A DNA stretch of 64,000 nt. Origin: Azospirillum soli. Its GTDB lineage: Bacteria > Pseudomonadota > Alphaproteobacteria > Azospirillales > Azospirillaceae. The position numbers were made by a program, and so were the translations under genes. The notes below the pieces were generated by a model. It saw nothing but the letters and a program-made list of their open reading frames with translations, had not been told where the DNA came from and ran no database searches. The DNA is taken from NCBI RefSeq assembly GCF_017876165.1, contig NZ_JAGINQ010000010.1, positions 161,822 to 225,821 of the forward strand, in the 5' to 3' direction. This document shows positions 40,169 through 49,264 of the stretch, piece by piece. How positions within the stretch are numbered: the first letter of the stretch is position 1; every line of letters starts with the position of its first letter.

Positions 40169-41167
40169 ATGTCCTATCGCTATCAGATTGTCACGGTGTT
40201 CGGCGGGTCGGGCTTCATCGGCCGCCACCTGATCCGGCGCCTTGCCAAGTCCGGCGCCATCGTCCGCGTCGTCACGCGCCACCCCAATCAGGCCAATTTC
40301 CTGAAGACGGCCGGCTCGGTCGGGCAGATCGTGCCTATGGCCGCCGACGTCACCAAGGACGAATCGGTCGCGCGCGCCATCCAGGGCAGCGACACCGTCA
40401 TCAACCTGATCGGCGCCCTGTACGAGACCGGCCCCTGGAGCTTCCAGACCGTCCACGTCGATGCCCCGGCGCGCATTGCCCGCATCGCCAAGGCCAACGG
40501 CGTGCGCAAACTGGTCCACGTCTCGGCGCTCGGCGCCGACAGCGCTTCGGCATCGGCCTACGCGCGCTCCAAGGCGGCCGGCGAGCAGGCGGTCCTGAAG
40601 GAATTCCCGGACGCCACCATCCTGCGCCCCAGCATCGTCTTCGGCCCCGAGGACCGCTTCTTCAACAAGTTCGCCTCGATGGCGCAGATCTCCCCGGTCC
40701 TGCCGCTGATCGGCGGCGGCAAGACGAAGTTCCAGCCGGTCTATGTCGGCGATCTGGCCGACGCCATCGGCGCCGCCGTCTATCTGGACGAGACTAAAGG
40801 CAAGACCTACGAGCTGGGCGGTCCGCGCACCTACAGCTTCCGCGAGCTGATGGAGCTGATGCTCGGCGAGATCCACCGCAAGCGCCTGCTGGCGCCGGTG
40901 CCCTGGGGCGTGTCGGAAAAGCTGGGCGCCTTCTTCGAGAAGATCCCCTTCTTCGCCCCGCTGCTCACCCGCGATCAGGTCGAGCTGCTGAAGAAGGACA
41001 ACGTCGTCGCGCCGGGCAAGCCGGGCTTCAAGGAGCTGGGCATCAACGAACTGGCGGCCTGCGAGGTGATGCTGGAGACCTATCTTGCGCGCTTCATCGT
41101 CGGTGGCCGCACTTCGACCCTGACCCGCGACGTGGGCAAGTTCCACAAGTACCCGAGCGCGCACTGA
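40169..41167 (+). CDS. NDUFA9-like NAD(P)-binding protein (complex I-associated SDR)
   Basis: A 332-residue atypical short-chain dehydrogenase of the mitochondrial complex I NDUFA9 type. The dinucleotide fold begins VTVFGGSGFIGRHLIRRL (about 8-25); HVSALGADSASASAYARSKAAGE contains the YxxxK-like motif; and ILRPSIVFGPEDRFFNKFA is characteristic of the family. In mitochondria it is a structural NADPH-binding subunit; the bacterial role is less certain. A GGGAGAAGG ribosome-binding site precedes the ATG. It ends at a strong terminator shared with uppP. Confidence 0.88.
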   Translation: MSYRYQIVTVFGGSGFIGRHLIRRLAKSGAIVRVVTRHPNQANFLKTAGSVGQIVPMAADVTKDESVARAIQGSDTVINLIGALYETGPWSFQTVHVDAPARIARIAKANGVRKLVHVSALGADSASASAYARSKAAGEQAVLKEFPDATILRPSIVFGPEDRFFNKFASMAQISPVLPLIGGGKTKFQPVYVGDLADAIGAAVYLDETKGKTYELGGPRTYSFRELMELMLGEIHRKRLLAPVPWGVSEKLGAFFEKIPFFAPLLTRDQVELLKKDNVVAPGKPGFKELGINELAACEVMLETYLARFIVGGRTSTLTRDVGKFHKYPSAH

Positions 41168-41188
41168 GGCACCCTGCCCTGCTGGCAT

Positions 41189-41223
41189 AAAAAAGCCCCG
41201 GCCGATTGGCCGGGGCTTTTTTC
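41189..41223. terminator. Bidirectional terminator
   Basis: A 13-bp stem AAAAGCCCCGGCC/GGCCGGGGCTTTT (41191-41203 with 41208-41220) closes a GATT loop, with A-rich and T-rich flanks. It lies between converging genes, the NDUFA9-like gene and uppP. Confidence 0.92.
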
Positions 41224-41258
41224 GTTTCGGGGCTTGTTCGCTTGGGGGTGGCGGCGCC

Positions 41259-42059
41259 TTACAGATAGAGGAACGCCAGCATCCCGGAGCCCAGCGCGAT
41301 GCGGTACCAGCCGAAGGGGGCGAAGCCGTAGCGGCCGACAAAGTCCACCAGCGTCTTCACCACCACGGCCGCCGCGATGAAGGCGGTGACGAAGCCGACC
41401 GCGATCAGCGCACCGGAATCGAAGCTCATCGCGTTCCAGTTCTTGTAGAGATCGTAGACCGTGGCGCCGGCCATGGTCGGGATCGCCAGGAAGAAAGTGA
41501 ATTCGGCTGCCGTGCGGCGGTCCACGCCCATCATCAGCGAACCCAGGATCGTGGCACCGGAGCGCGACACGCCGGGCACCAAGGCCAGACATTGGAACAG
41601 GCCGATCTTCAGCGCCAGCGGCGCCGGGAATCGCTCGATCGCGTGGAAGCGCGGCGACGGCACGAAGCGTTCGATCAGCAGGATGGCGACGCCGCCGACG
41701 ATCAGCATCACGCTGACCACGGTCGGGTTGAACAGCGTGTTCTTGATGAAGCCATGCAGCCCAGCGCCCAGCACCATCGCCGGCAGGAAGGCCAGAAGCA
41801 CCGCCAGCACGAAACGGCGGGCGTTGGGATCGCTGGGCAGCCCGGTCGCGACACGCCACAGCCGGGCGAAATAGACGACGCAGATCGCCAGGATGGCGCC
41901 GAGTTGGATGGTCACCTCGAACACCTTTCCGGGCGGGCCTTGGAAGCCCAGGAAATCGCCGAGAATAATGAGGTGCCCCGTCGAGGACACCGGCAGGAAT
42001 TCGGTCAGCCCCTCGACAAGGCCGAGGAGAATGGCATCGAGAAATTGGTCAATGAGCAT
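41259..42059 (-). CDS. uppP: Undecaprenyl-diphosphatase
   Basis: A 266-residue BacA-type membrane phosphatase recycling undecaprenyl pyrophosphate for cell-wall and LPS synthesis, and giving bacitracin tolerance. The conserved motif EGLTEFLPVSSTGH is at 16-29 and PGVSRSGATI lies in the second half. Several hydrophobic helices are clear. The ATG at 42059 matches the family start; an upstream start at 42095 would add twelve residues. It is divergent from gltD. Confidence 0.95.
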   Translation of the reverse strand: MLIDQFLDAILLGLVEGLTEFLPVSSTGHLIILGDFLGFQGPPGKVFEVTIQLGAILAICVVYFARLWRVATGLPSDPNARRFVLAVLLAFLPAMVLGAGLHGFIKNTLFNPTVVSVMLIVGGVAILLIERFVPSPRFHAIERFPAPLALKIGLFQCLALVPGVSRSGATILGSLMMGVDRRTAAEFTFFLAIPTMAGATVYDLYKNWNAMSFDSGALIAVGFVTAFIAAAVVVKTLVDFVGRYGFAPFGWYRIALGSGMLAFLYL

Positions 42060-42427
42060 GCAGCGCAGCGCCTCTGGCGAGATTGCGGACGGCAATGTGC
42101 GGCTTATAGCAGTGGGGAACCGCTTTGGCGACGGACATGGGTCGGTACCCCGAAATGGGGATTGGGTCCGTTATGGGACTAATTTTCTTTCTGTTTTCCG
42201 GATGGGAGTCTGGCCCGAAATCAAGCCCGTGACATCCCTCCGAAAAAAGGTCAGTACGCGTTACCTAATGGCCGTTTTTTGCTCGCGCGGCTTGTTCTCT
42301 TGCGATATATGACGTCGTGCCCGCGTGACCGCGGACAATCGTTTTCACCGCGGCCACGCCCCTTCGGGCGCCCGGCCGCCAGCACCGTCCCGGAATTCTC
42401 GGGATACGCGAAGAAGGAGCAGGCGTC
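42060..42427 (+). promoter_or_regulatory. uppP-gltD divergent control region with leader hairpins
   Basis: A 368-base gap with no gene. The half next to gltD contains an 11-bp stem with one mismatch (42323-42334 with 42348-42359, loop of 13) and a smaller stem TCCCG/CGGGA (42388-42404). An AAGGAG ribosome-binding site lies 8 bases before the gltD ATG. An ATATAT stretch near 42305 may be a -10 element without a clear -35. No acceptable sigma-54 site was found. Confidence 0.45.
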
Positions 42428-43876
42428 ATGGCGAACCAGAGGATGTTGGGCTTCGTGCACACCGCGCAGCGGATGCCCGACAAGCGTCCCGCCACCGAGC
42501 GCCGCCAGGACTTCGCCGAGATCTACGCCCGCTTCACGGATGAGCGCGCCAACGAGCAGGCCAACCGCTGCTCGCAGTGCGGCGTTCCCTTCTGCCAGGT
42601 GCACTGCCCGGTCTCCAACAACATCCCCGACTGGCTGAAGCTGACGGCCGAGGGCCGGCTTGAGGAAGCCTACGAGGTTTCCCAGGCGACCAACAACTTC
42701 CCGGAAATTTGCGGCCGCATCTGCCCGCAAGACCGCCTGTGCGAGGGCAACTGCGTCATCGAGCAGTCCAGCCACGGCGCCGTCACCATCGGCTCGGTCG
42801 AGAAGTATATCAACGACACCGCCTGGGATCAGGGCTGGGTCAAGCCGCGCACGCCGTCGCGCGAATTGGGCCTGTCGGTCGGCGTGATCGGCGCCGGCCC
42901 GGCCGGCCTCGCCGCCGCCGAGGAGCTGCGCGCCAAGGGCTATGAGGTACACGTCTACGACCGCTACGACCGCATGGGCGGCCTGCTGGTCTACGGCATC
43001 CCCGGCTTCAAGCTGGAAAAGACGGTCGTCGAGCGCCGCGTCAAACTGCTGGCCGACGCCGGCGTGGTGTTCCACCCGAACTTCGAGGTCGGCCGCGACG
43101 CCGCCATGGCGGACCTGCGCCGCAAGCACGTCGCCGTGCTGGTCGCCACCGGCGTCTACAAGGCCCGCGACATCCAGGCACCGGGCTGCGGCCTCGGCAA
43201 CATCGTGCCGGCGCTGGAGTATCTGACCACCTCCAACAAGGTCAGCCTGAGCGACACGGTCGAGGCGTTCGAGAACGGCTCGCTGAACGCTGCCGGCAAG
43301 AACGTCGTGGTGCTGGGCGGCGGCGACACCGCCATGGACTGCGTGCGCACGGCCATCCGCCAGGGCGCCAAGTCGGTGAAGTGCCTGTACCGCCGCGACC
43401 GCAAGAACATGCCGGGCTCGCAGCGCGAGGTGGCGCACGCCGAGGAAGAGGGCGTGGAGTTCATCTGGCAGGCCGCTCCGGAAGGCTTCAACGGCGACAC
43501 GGTGGTGACCGGCGTGCGCGCCGTGCGCATCCATCTGGGCGTCGCCGACGCCACGGGCCGCCAGACCCCACAGGTGATCGAGGGCTCCGAGTTCACGGTC
43601 GATGCCGATCTGGTCATCAAGGCGCTGGGCTTTGAGCCGGAAGACCTGCCATCGATGTTCGGCGAGGCCGATCTGAAGGTGACCCGCTGGGGCACGCTGC
43701 TGATCGACCACCGCACCAAGATGACCAACCTCGAGGGCGTGTTCGCCGCCGGCGACATCGTGCGCGGCGCCTCGCTGGTGGTGTGGGCCATCCGCGACGG
43801 CCGCGACGCGGCGGAAGGCATTCACGCCTACGCCCAGGCGAAGGCCGCCGTCCCGGTCGCCGTGGCGGCCGAGTAA
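42428..43876 (+). CDS. gltD: NADPH-glutamate synthase beta (small) subunit
   Basis: A 482-residue flavoprotein passing electrons from NADPH to the GltB subunit. Two cysteine groups for 4Fe-4S clusters are at 48, 51, 56, 60 and 95, 99, 105, 109. The FAD site is GVIGAGPAGLAAAEEL and the NADPH site is VVVLGGGDTAMDCV. The length equals that of the A. brasilense subunit as I recall it. The gene precedes gltB, the reverse of the E. coli order. With glutamine synthetase, the complex assimilates ammonium into glutamate. Confidence 0.98.
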   Translation: MANQRMLGFVHTAQRMPDKRPATERRQDFAEIYARFTDERANEQANRCSQCGVPFCQVHCPVSNNIPDWLKLTAEGRLEEAYEVSQATNNFPEICGRICPQDRLCEGNCVIEQSSHGAVTIGSVEKYINDTAWDQGWVKPRTPSRELGLSVGVIGAGPAGLAAAEELRAKGYEVHVYDRYDRMGGLLVYGIPGFKLEKTVVERRVKLLADAGVVFHPNFEVGRDAAMADLRRKHVAVLVATGVYKARDIQAPGCGLGNIVPALEYLTTSNKVSLSDTVEAFENGSLNAAGKNVVVLGGGDTAMDCVRTAIRQGAKSVKCLYRRDRKNMPGSQREVAHAEEEGVEFIWQAAPEGFNGDTVVTGVRAVRIHLGVADATGRQTPQVIEGSEFTVDADLVIKALGFEPEDLPSMFGEADLKVTRWGTLLIDHRTKMTNLEGVFAAGDIVRGASLVVWAIRDGRDAAEGIHAYAQAKAAVPVAVAAE

Positions 43877-43900
43877 GCCAATCCATCCATTATTCGCGGG

Positions 43901-43957
43901 ATCCAAGGGCCGATGGCCCTTGGCGGGGGTGAAGGGGGCGGTGCCCCCTTCAAAACA
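43901..43957. repeat. Two-hairpin intergenic element, copy A
   Basis: Two perfect 9-bp stems in a row: CCAAGGGCC/GGCCCTTGG (43903-43911 with 43915-43923) and GAAGGGGGC/GCCCCCTTC (43931-43939 with 43943-43951), each with a 3-base loop. It lies between gltD and gltB. The same layout and conserved bases recur at 55548-55599, so this is a repeat family. In mRNA it could modulate the GltD to GltB ratio. Confidence 0.8.
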
Positions 43958-43979
43958 GACTGACGGAAAGGGTCCACCG

Positions 43980-46900
43980 ATGACCACCGAGATGAACCAG
44001 GGTGAGCAGTTCGTCGCCGAGTATCGTGCCAACGCCGCGGCGCTGACCACTGCGAACGCCTACGATCCGGCCGACGAGCACGACGCCTGCGGCGTCGGCT
44101 TCATCGCCGCGATCGACGGCAAGCCCCGCCGTTCGGTGGTCGAGAAAGGCATCGAGGCGCTGAAGGCCGTCTGGCACCGTGGCGCTGTGGACGCCGACGG
44201 CAAGACGGGCGACGGCGCCGGCATCCACGTCGCCGTCCCGCAGAAGTTCTTCAAGGACCACGTCAAGGTCATCGGCCACCGCGCGCCGGACAACAAGTTG
44301 GCGGTCGGCCAAGTGTTCCTGCCGCGCATCTCGCTCGACGCGCAGGAGGCCTGCCGCTGCATCGTCGAGACCGAGATCCTGAGTTTCGGCTACTACATCT
44401 ACGGCTGGCGTCAGGTGCCGATCAACGTCGACATCATCGGCGAGAAGGCCAACGCGACCCGGCCGGAGATCGAGCAGATCATCGTCGGCAACAGCAAGGG
44501 CGTGTCGGACGAGCAGTTCGAGCTGGACCTGTACGTCATCCGCCGCCGCATCGAGAAGGCGGTGAAGGCCGAGCAGATCAACGACTTCTACATCTGCTCG
44601 CTGTCCGCCCGCTCGCTGATCTACAAGGGCATGTTCCTGGCGGAGCAGCTAACGACCTTCTATCCGGACCTGCTGGACGAGCGGTTCGAGTCCGACTTCG
44701 CCATCTACCACCAGCGCTATTCGACCAACACCTTCCCGACCTGGCCGCTGGCCCAGCCATTCCGCATGCTCGCCCACAATGGCGAGATCAACACGCTGAA
44801 GGGCAACGTCAACTGGATGAAGGCGCACGAGACCCGGATGGAGCATCCGGCCTTCGGCGCGCACATGCAGGATCTGAAGCCGGTGATCGGCGTCGGCCTG
44901 TCGGACTCGGGCGCGCTCGACACCGTGTTCGAGGTGATGGTCCGCGCCGGCCGCACGGCCCCGATGGTCAAGATGATGCTGGTGCCGCAGGCGCTGACCA
45001 GCTCGCAGACCACGCCGGACAACCACAAGGCGCTGATCCAGTACTGCAACTCGGTTATGGAGCCGTGGGACGGCCCGGCCGCTCTGGCCATGACCGACGG
45101 CCGCTGGGTCGTCGGCGGCATGGACCGCAACGGCCTGCGCCCGATGCGCTACACCATCACCACGGACGGCCTGATCATCGCCGGGTCCGAGACGGGCATG
45201 GTGAAGATCGACGAGACCCAGGTGGTCGAGAAGGGCCGCCTCGGCCCCGGGGAGATGATCGCCGTCGACCTCCAGGCCGGCAAGCTGTTCCACGACCGCG
45301 AGCTGAAGGATTACCTCGCCCTTCAGAAGCCGTGGGGCAACTGGGTCAAGAACACCACGCATCTGGACGAGCTGGTGAAGACGGCCTCGCAGAAGGGCGA
45401 GCCGTCCGACATGGAGAAGGCCGAGCTGCGCCGCCGCCAGATGGCCTTCGGCATCACCATGGAAGACATGGAGCTGATCCTCCACCCGATGGTCGAGGAC
45501 GGTAAGGAGGCCATCGGCTCAATGGGCGACGACAGCCCCATCGCCGTGCTGTCGGACAAGTATCGCGGCCTGCACCACTTCTTCCGCCAGAACTTCTCCC
45601 AGGTCACCAACCCGCCCATCGACTCGCTTCGCGAGCGCCGGGTGATGAGCCTGAAGACGCGCCTGGGCAACCTCGGCAACATCCTGGACGAGGACGAGAG
45701 CCAGACGCGCCTGCTGCAGCTGGAATCGCCGGTCCTGACGACCGCCGAGTTCCGCGCCATGCGCGACTACATGGGCGACACGGCGGCCGAGATCGACGCC
45801 ACCTTCCCGGTGGACGGCGGTCCGGATGCCCTGCGTGACGCGCTGCGCCGCATCCGCCAGGAGGCGGAGGACGCGGTGCGCGGCGGCGCCAACCACGTCA
45901 TCCTGACCGACGAGCGGATGGACGCCACGCGCGCCGCCATCCCGATGATCCTGGCCACGGGCGCCGTCCACACGCACCTGATCCGCAGCAACCTGCGCAC
46001 CTTCACCTCGCTGAACGTGCGCTCGGCCGAGGCGCTGGACGTCCATTACTTCGCCGTGCTGATCGGCGTGGGCGCCACCACGGTCAACGCCTATCTGGCG
46101 CAGGAAGCCGTCGCCGAGCGTCACCGCCGCGGCCTGTTCGGTTCGCTGCCGCTGGAAAAGGGCATGGTCAACTACAAGAAGGCCATCGACGACGGCCTGC
46201 TGAAGATCATGTCCAAGATGGGCATCTCGGTCATCAGCAGCTATCGCGGCGGCGGCAACTTCGAGGCCATTGGCCTGTCGCGCGCCCTGGTCGCCGAGCA
46301 TTTCCCGGCCATGGTCAGCCGCATCTCCGGCATCGGCCTGAACGGCATCCAGAAGAAGGTGCTGGAGCAGCACGCCACGGCCTACAACGAGGAGGTCGTG
46401 GCCCTGCCGGTCGGCGGCTTCTACCGCTTCCGCAAGACGGGCGACCGCCACGGCTGGGAGGGTGGCATCATCCACACGCTCCAGCAGGCGGTGACTAACG
46501 ACAGCTACACGACCTTCAAGAAGTACAGCGAGCAGGTCAACAAGCGCCCGCCGATGCAGCTGCGCGACCTGCTGGAGCTGCGCTCGACCAAGCCGTCCGT
46601 CTCAGTGGACGAGGTCGAGAGCATCACCAGCATCCGCAAGCGCTTCATCACGCCCGGCATGTCCATGGGCGCGCTGAGCCCCGAGGCGCACGGCACGCTG
46701 AACGTCGCCATGAACCGCATCGGCGCCAAGTCCGACAGTGGAGAGGGCGGCGAGGATCCGGCGCGCTTCCGCCCGGACAAGAACGGCGACAACTGGAACT
46801 CCGCCATCAAGCAGGTGGCGTCGGGCCGCTTCGGCGTCACCGCCGAGTACCTGAACCAGTGCCGTGAGCTGGAGATCAAGGTCGCCCAGGGCGCCAAGCC

Positions 46901-48527
46901 CGGCGAGGGCGGCCAGCTGCCCGGCTTCAAGGTGACGGAGATGATCGCCCGTCTGCGCCACGCGACGCCGGGCGTGACCCTGATCTCCCCGCCGCCGCAC
47001 CACGACATCTACTCGATCGAGGATCTCGCGCAGCTCATCTACGACCTGAAGCAGATCAACCCGGACGCCAAGGTCACGGTGAAGCTGGTCAGCCGGTCGG
47101 GCATCGGCACCATCGCCGCCGGCGTCGCCAAGGCCAACGCCGACGTGATCCTGATCTCCGGCCACAGCGGCGGCACGGGCGCCAGCCCGCAGACCTCGAT
47201 CAAGTTCGCCGGCCTGCCGTGGGAGATGGGCCTGTCGGAGGTGCATCAGGTCCTGACTCTGAACCGTCTGCGCCACCGCGTGCGGCTGCGCACCGACGGC
47301 GGCCTGAAGACCGGCCGCGACATCGTCATCGCCGCCATGCTGGGCGCGGAGGAGTACGGCATCGGCACCGCCAGCCTGATCGCCATGGGCTGCATCATGG
47401 TGCGCCAGTGCCACTCCAACACCTGCCCGGTCGGTGTTTGCGTGCAGGACCAGAAGCTGCGCGACAAGTTCGTCGGCACGCCGGAGAAGGTGGTCAACCT
47501 CTTCACCTTCCTGGCCGAGGAGGTCCGCGAGATCCTGGCCGGCCTGGGCTTCCGCTCGCTGAACGAGGTGATCGGCCGCACCGACCTGCTGCATCAGGTC
47601 AGCCGCGGCGCCGAGCATCTCGACGACCTCGACCTGAACCCGCTGCTGGCGCAGGTCGATCCGGGCGAGAACGCGCGCTACTGTACGTTGCAGGGCCGCA
47701 ACGAGGTGCCGGACACCCTGGACGCGCGCATCGTCGCCGACGCCCGCCCGCTGTTCGAGGAGGGCGAGAAGATGCAGCTCGCCTACAACGCCCGCAACAC
47801 GCAGCGCGCCATCGGCACGCGGCTGTCCTCGATGGTGACGCGCAAGTTCGGCATGTTCGGGCTCCAGCCCGGCCACATCACCGTCCGCCTGCGCGGCACG
47901 GCGGGCCAGTCGCTGGGCGCCTTCGCGGTGCAGGGCATCAAGCTCGAGGTGATGGGCGACGCCAACGACTACGTCGGCAAGGGCCTGTCGGGCGGCACCA
48001 TCGTGGTCCGTCCGACCACCTCCAGCCCGCTGGAGACGAATAAGAACACGATCATCGGCAACACGGTCCTCTACGGTGCGACGGCCGGCAAGCTGTTCGC
48101 CGCGGGCCAGGCCGGCGAACGGTTCGCCGTCCGCAACTCCGGCGCCACGGTGGTGGTCGAGGGCTGCGGCTCCAACGGCTGCGAGTACATGACCGGCGGC
48201 ACGGCGGTCATCCTGGGCAAGGTCGGCGACAACTTCGCCGCCGGCATGACCGGGGGCATGGCCTACGTCTACGATCCGGACGACTCGCTGCCGCTCTACA
48301 TCAACGACGAGAGCGTCATCTTCCAGCGCATCGAGGTCGCGCACTACGAGCACGTCCTGAAGAGCCTGATCGAGGAGCACGTCGCCGAGACGCAGAGTCG
48401 CTTCGCCGCCGAGATCCTGAACGACTGGGCGCGGGAGCTGACCAAGTTCTGGCAGGTGGTTCCGAAGGAGATGTTGAACCGTCTGGAAGTGCCGGTGACC
48501 CTGCCCAAGGCCATCCCGGCGGAGTAA
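43980..48527 (+). CDS. gltB: NADPH-glutamate synthase alpha (large) subunit
   Basis: A 1515-residue iron-sulfur flavoprotein that makes two glutamates from glutamine and 2-oxoglutarate. A 36-residue propeptide precedes the catalytic N-terminal nucleophile Cys37 in DACGVGFIA (Ntn amidotransferase). The central and FMN-binding barrel follows, with GEGGEDPARF and the glutamate-synthase loop. The 3Fe-4S cysteines are 1138, 1144 and 1149 (mature 1102, 1108, 1113) in CIMVRQCHSNTCPVG. The C-terminal beta-helix has repeated GG-rich turns. The ATG at 43980 is fixed by the propeptide length; the longer frame from 43920 runs through the hairpin repeat. Confidence 0.98.
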   Translation: MTTEMNQGEQFVAEYRANAAALTTANAYDPADEHDACGVGFIAAIDGKPRRSVVEKGIEALKAVWHRGAVDADGKTGDGAGIHVAVPQKFFKDHVKVIGHRAPDNKLAVGQVFLPRISLDAQEACRCIVETEILSFGYYIYGWRQVPINVDIIGEKANATRPEIEQIIVGNSKGVSDEQFELDLYVIRRRIEKAVKAEQINDFYICSLSARSLIYKGMFLAEQLTTFYPDLLDERFESDFAIYHQRYSTNTFPTWPLAQPFRMLAHNGEINTLKGNVNWMKAHETRMEHPAFGAHMQDLKPVIGVGLSDSGALDTVFEVMVRAGRTAPMVKMMLVPQALTSSQTTPDNHKALIQYCNSVMEPWDGPAALAMTDGRWVVGGMDRNGLRPMRYTITTDGLIIAGSETGMVKIDETQVVEKGRLGPGEMIAVDLQAGKLFHDRELKDYLALQKPWGNWVKNTTHLDELVKTASQKGEPSDMEKAELRRRQMAFGITMEDMELILHPMVEDGKEAIGSMGDDSPIAVLSDKYRGLHHFFRQNFSQVTNPPIDSLRERRVMSLKTRLGNLGNILDEDESQTRLLQLESPVLTTAEFRAMRDYMGDTAAEIDATFPVDGGPDALRDALRRIRQEAEDAVRGGANHVILTDERMDATRAAIPMILATGAVHTHLIRSNLRTFTSLNVRSAEALDVHYFAVLIGVGATTVNAYLAQEAVAERHRRGLFGSLPLEKGMVNYKKAIDDGLLKIMSKMGISVISSYRGGGNFEAIGLSRALVAEHFPAMVSRISGIGLNGIQKKVLEQHATAYNEEVVALPVGGFYRFRKTGDRHGWEGGIIHTLQQAVTNDSYTTFKKYSEQVNKRPPMQLRDLLELRSTKPSVSVDEVESITSIRKRFITPGMSMGALSPEAHGTLNVAMNRIGAKSDSGEGGEDPARFRPDKNGDNWNSAIKQVASGRFGVTAEYLNQCRELEIKVAQGAKPGEGGQLPGFKVTEMIARLRHATPGVTLISPPPHHDIYSIEDLAQLIYDLKQINPDAKVTVKLVSRSGIGTIAAGVAKANADVILISGHSGGTGASPQTSIKFAGLPWEMGLSEVHQVLTLNRLRHRVRLRTDGGLKTGRDIVIAAMLGAEEYGIGTASLIAMGCIMVRQCHSNTCPVGVCVQDQKLRDKFVGTPEKVVNLFTFLAEEVREILAGLGFRSLNEVIGRTDLLHQVSRGAEHLDDLDLNPLLAQVDPGENARYCTLQGRNEVPDTLDARIVADARPLFEEGEKMQLAYNARNTQRAIGTRLSSMVTRKFGMFGLQPGHITVRLRGTAGQSLGAFAVQGIKLEVMGDANDYVGKGLSGGTIVVRPTTSSPLETNKNTIIGNTVLYGATAGKLFAAGQAGERFAVRNSGATVVVEGCGSNGCEYMTGGTAVILGKVGDNFAAGMTGGMAYVYDPDDSLPLYINDESVIFQRIEVAHYEHVLKSLIEEHVAETQSRFAAEILNDWARELTKFWQVVPKEMLNRLEVPVTLPKAIPAE

Positions 48528-48550
48528 CCCCGGTTATTTGTGCAGATGCG

Positions 48551-48586
48551 AACGGCGGCTCGGATCATCCGGGCCGCCGTTTTCGT
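48551..48586 (+). terminator. Terminator of the gltDB operon
   Basis: A 13-bp stem with one wobble (48551-48563 with 48570-48582, arm AACGGCGGCTCGG) is followed by TTTTCG, 23 bases after the gltB stop. Confidence 0.75.
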
Positions 48587-48693
48587 TCGGGCTGTTGCAC
48601 AGACGTCCTATCTTTTTTGGATTGCTGGAATAATCTGTTTCTTGGATGGTTATTAGGGCGGCTTTGGTTCGAAGGGTCGCAGAAGGAGGCGCC

Positions 48694-49146
48694 ATGGCGT
48701 CGTCGGAAGGCTTGCGCATCGACATCCGGTTCGCCCTGGCTGGGGACGGACCGCGCTGTGCCGAGATCTTCCTGCATGGCCGCCGCAAGGCCTTCTCCTG
48801 GCAACCGGAAGACCGCTTCGGGCTGGATGACTATTACGACTGCGTGGACGGCGAGGAGGTGCTAGTCGCCGAGGTGGAGGGCGACGTGGTCGGCTTTGTC
48901 TCCATCGACGCGCCGGAACGCTTTATCCACAACCTGTTCATCGACCCGGCGTGGCGCGGCCGGGGCATCGGCTCGGCCCTGCTGCGCGAAGCGCTGAGCC
49001 TGTTGCAGGGATCGGCGCAATTGGCCTGCGCGGCGCGCAACGCGGCGGCCCGCGCCTTTTACGAGCACAACGGCTGGACACCGGTGCCGGGCGGGCATCG
49101 CGACGCCGCAGACCCACTGGTGATGTATCGGAAGTCCGCCGTCTGA
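48694..49146 (+). CDS. GNAT-family N-acetyltransferase
   Basis: A 150-residue acetyltransferase of unknown substrate. The acetyl-CoA pyrophosphate loop is RGRGIGSALL near 86-95, preceded by the strand FIHNLFIDPAWR and followed by AARNAAARAFYEHNGWTPV, typical of GNAT motif B. The ATG at 48694 has a perfect AGGAGG site a few bases upstream, which rules out the longer frame from 48646. Substrate class (amino acid, peptide or antibiotic) cannot be told. Confidence 0.88.
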   Translation: MASSEGLRIDIRFALAGDGPRCAEIFLHGRRKAFSWQPEDRFGLDDYYDCVDGEEVLVAEVEGDVVGFVSIDAPERFIHNLFIDPAWRGRGIGSALLREALSLLQGSAQLACAARNAAARAFYEHNGWTPVPGGHRDAADPLVMYRKSAV

Positions 49147-49264
49147 AAATTCGCGACCTGAATTCACCCGAGTCAAGGGGTAATCCATAAGCCGATAGAG
49201 AAGGGGCACCGGCCAAAGCGCAGACTGTTTTCATGGCTTTCCTTGCGCTACAGTCCGGCCCGGC

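Noticed and set aside
42268..42284. Possible sigma-54 promoter upstream of gltD (TGGCC followed by TTTTGC)
   Set aside because: The GG and GC dinucleotides are nine bases apart, not the required ten, and the -24 element departs from TGGCAC.
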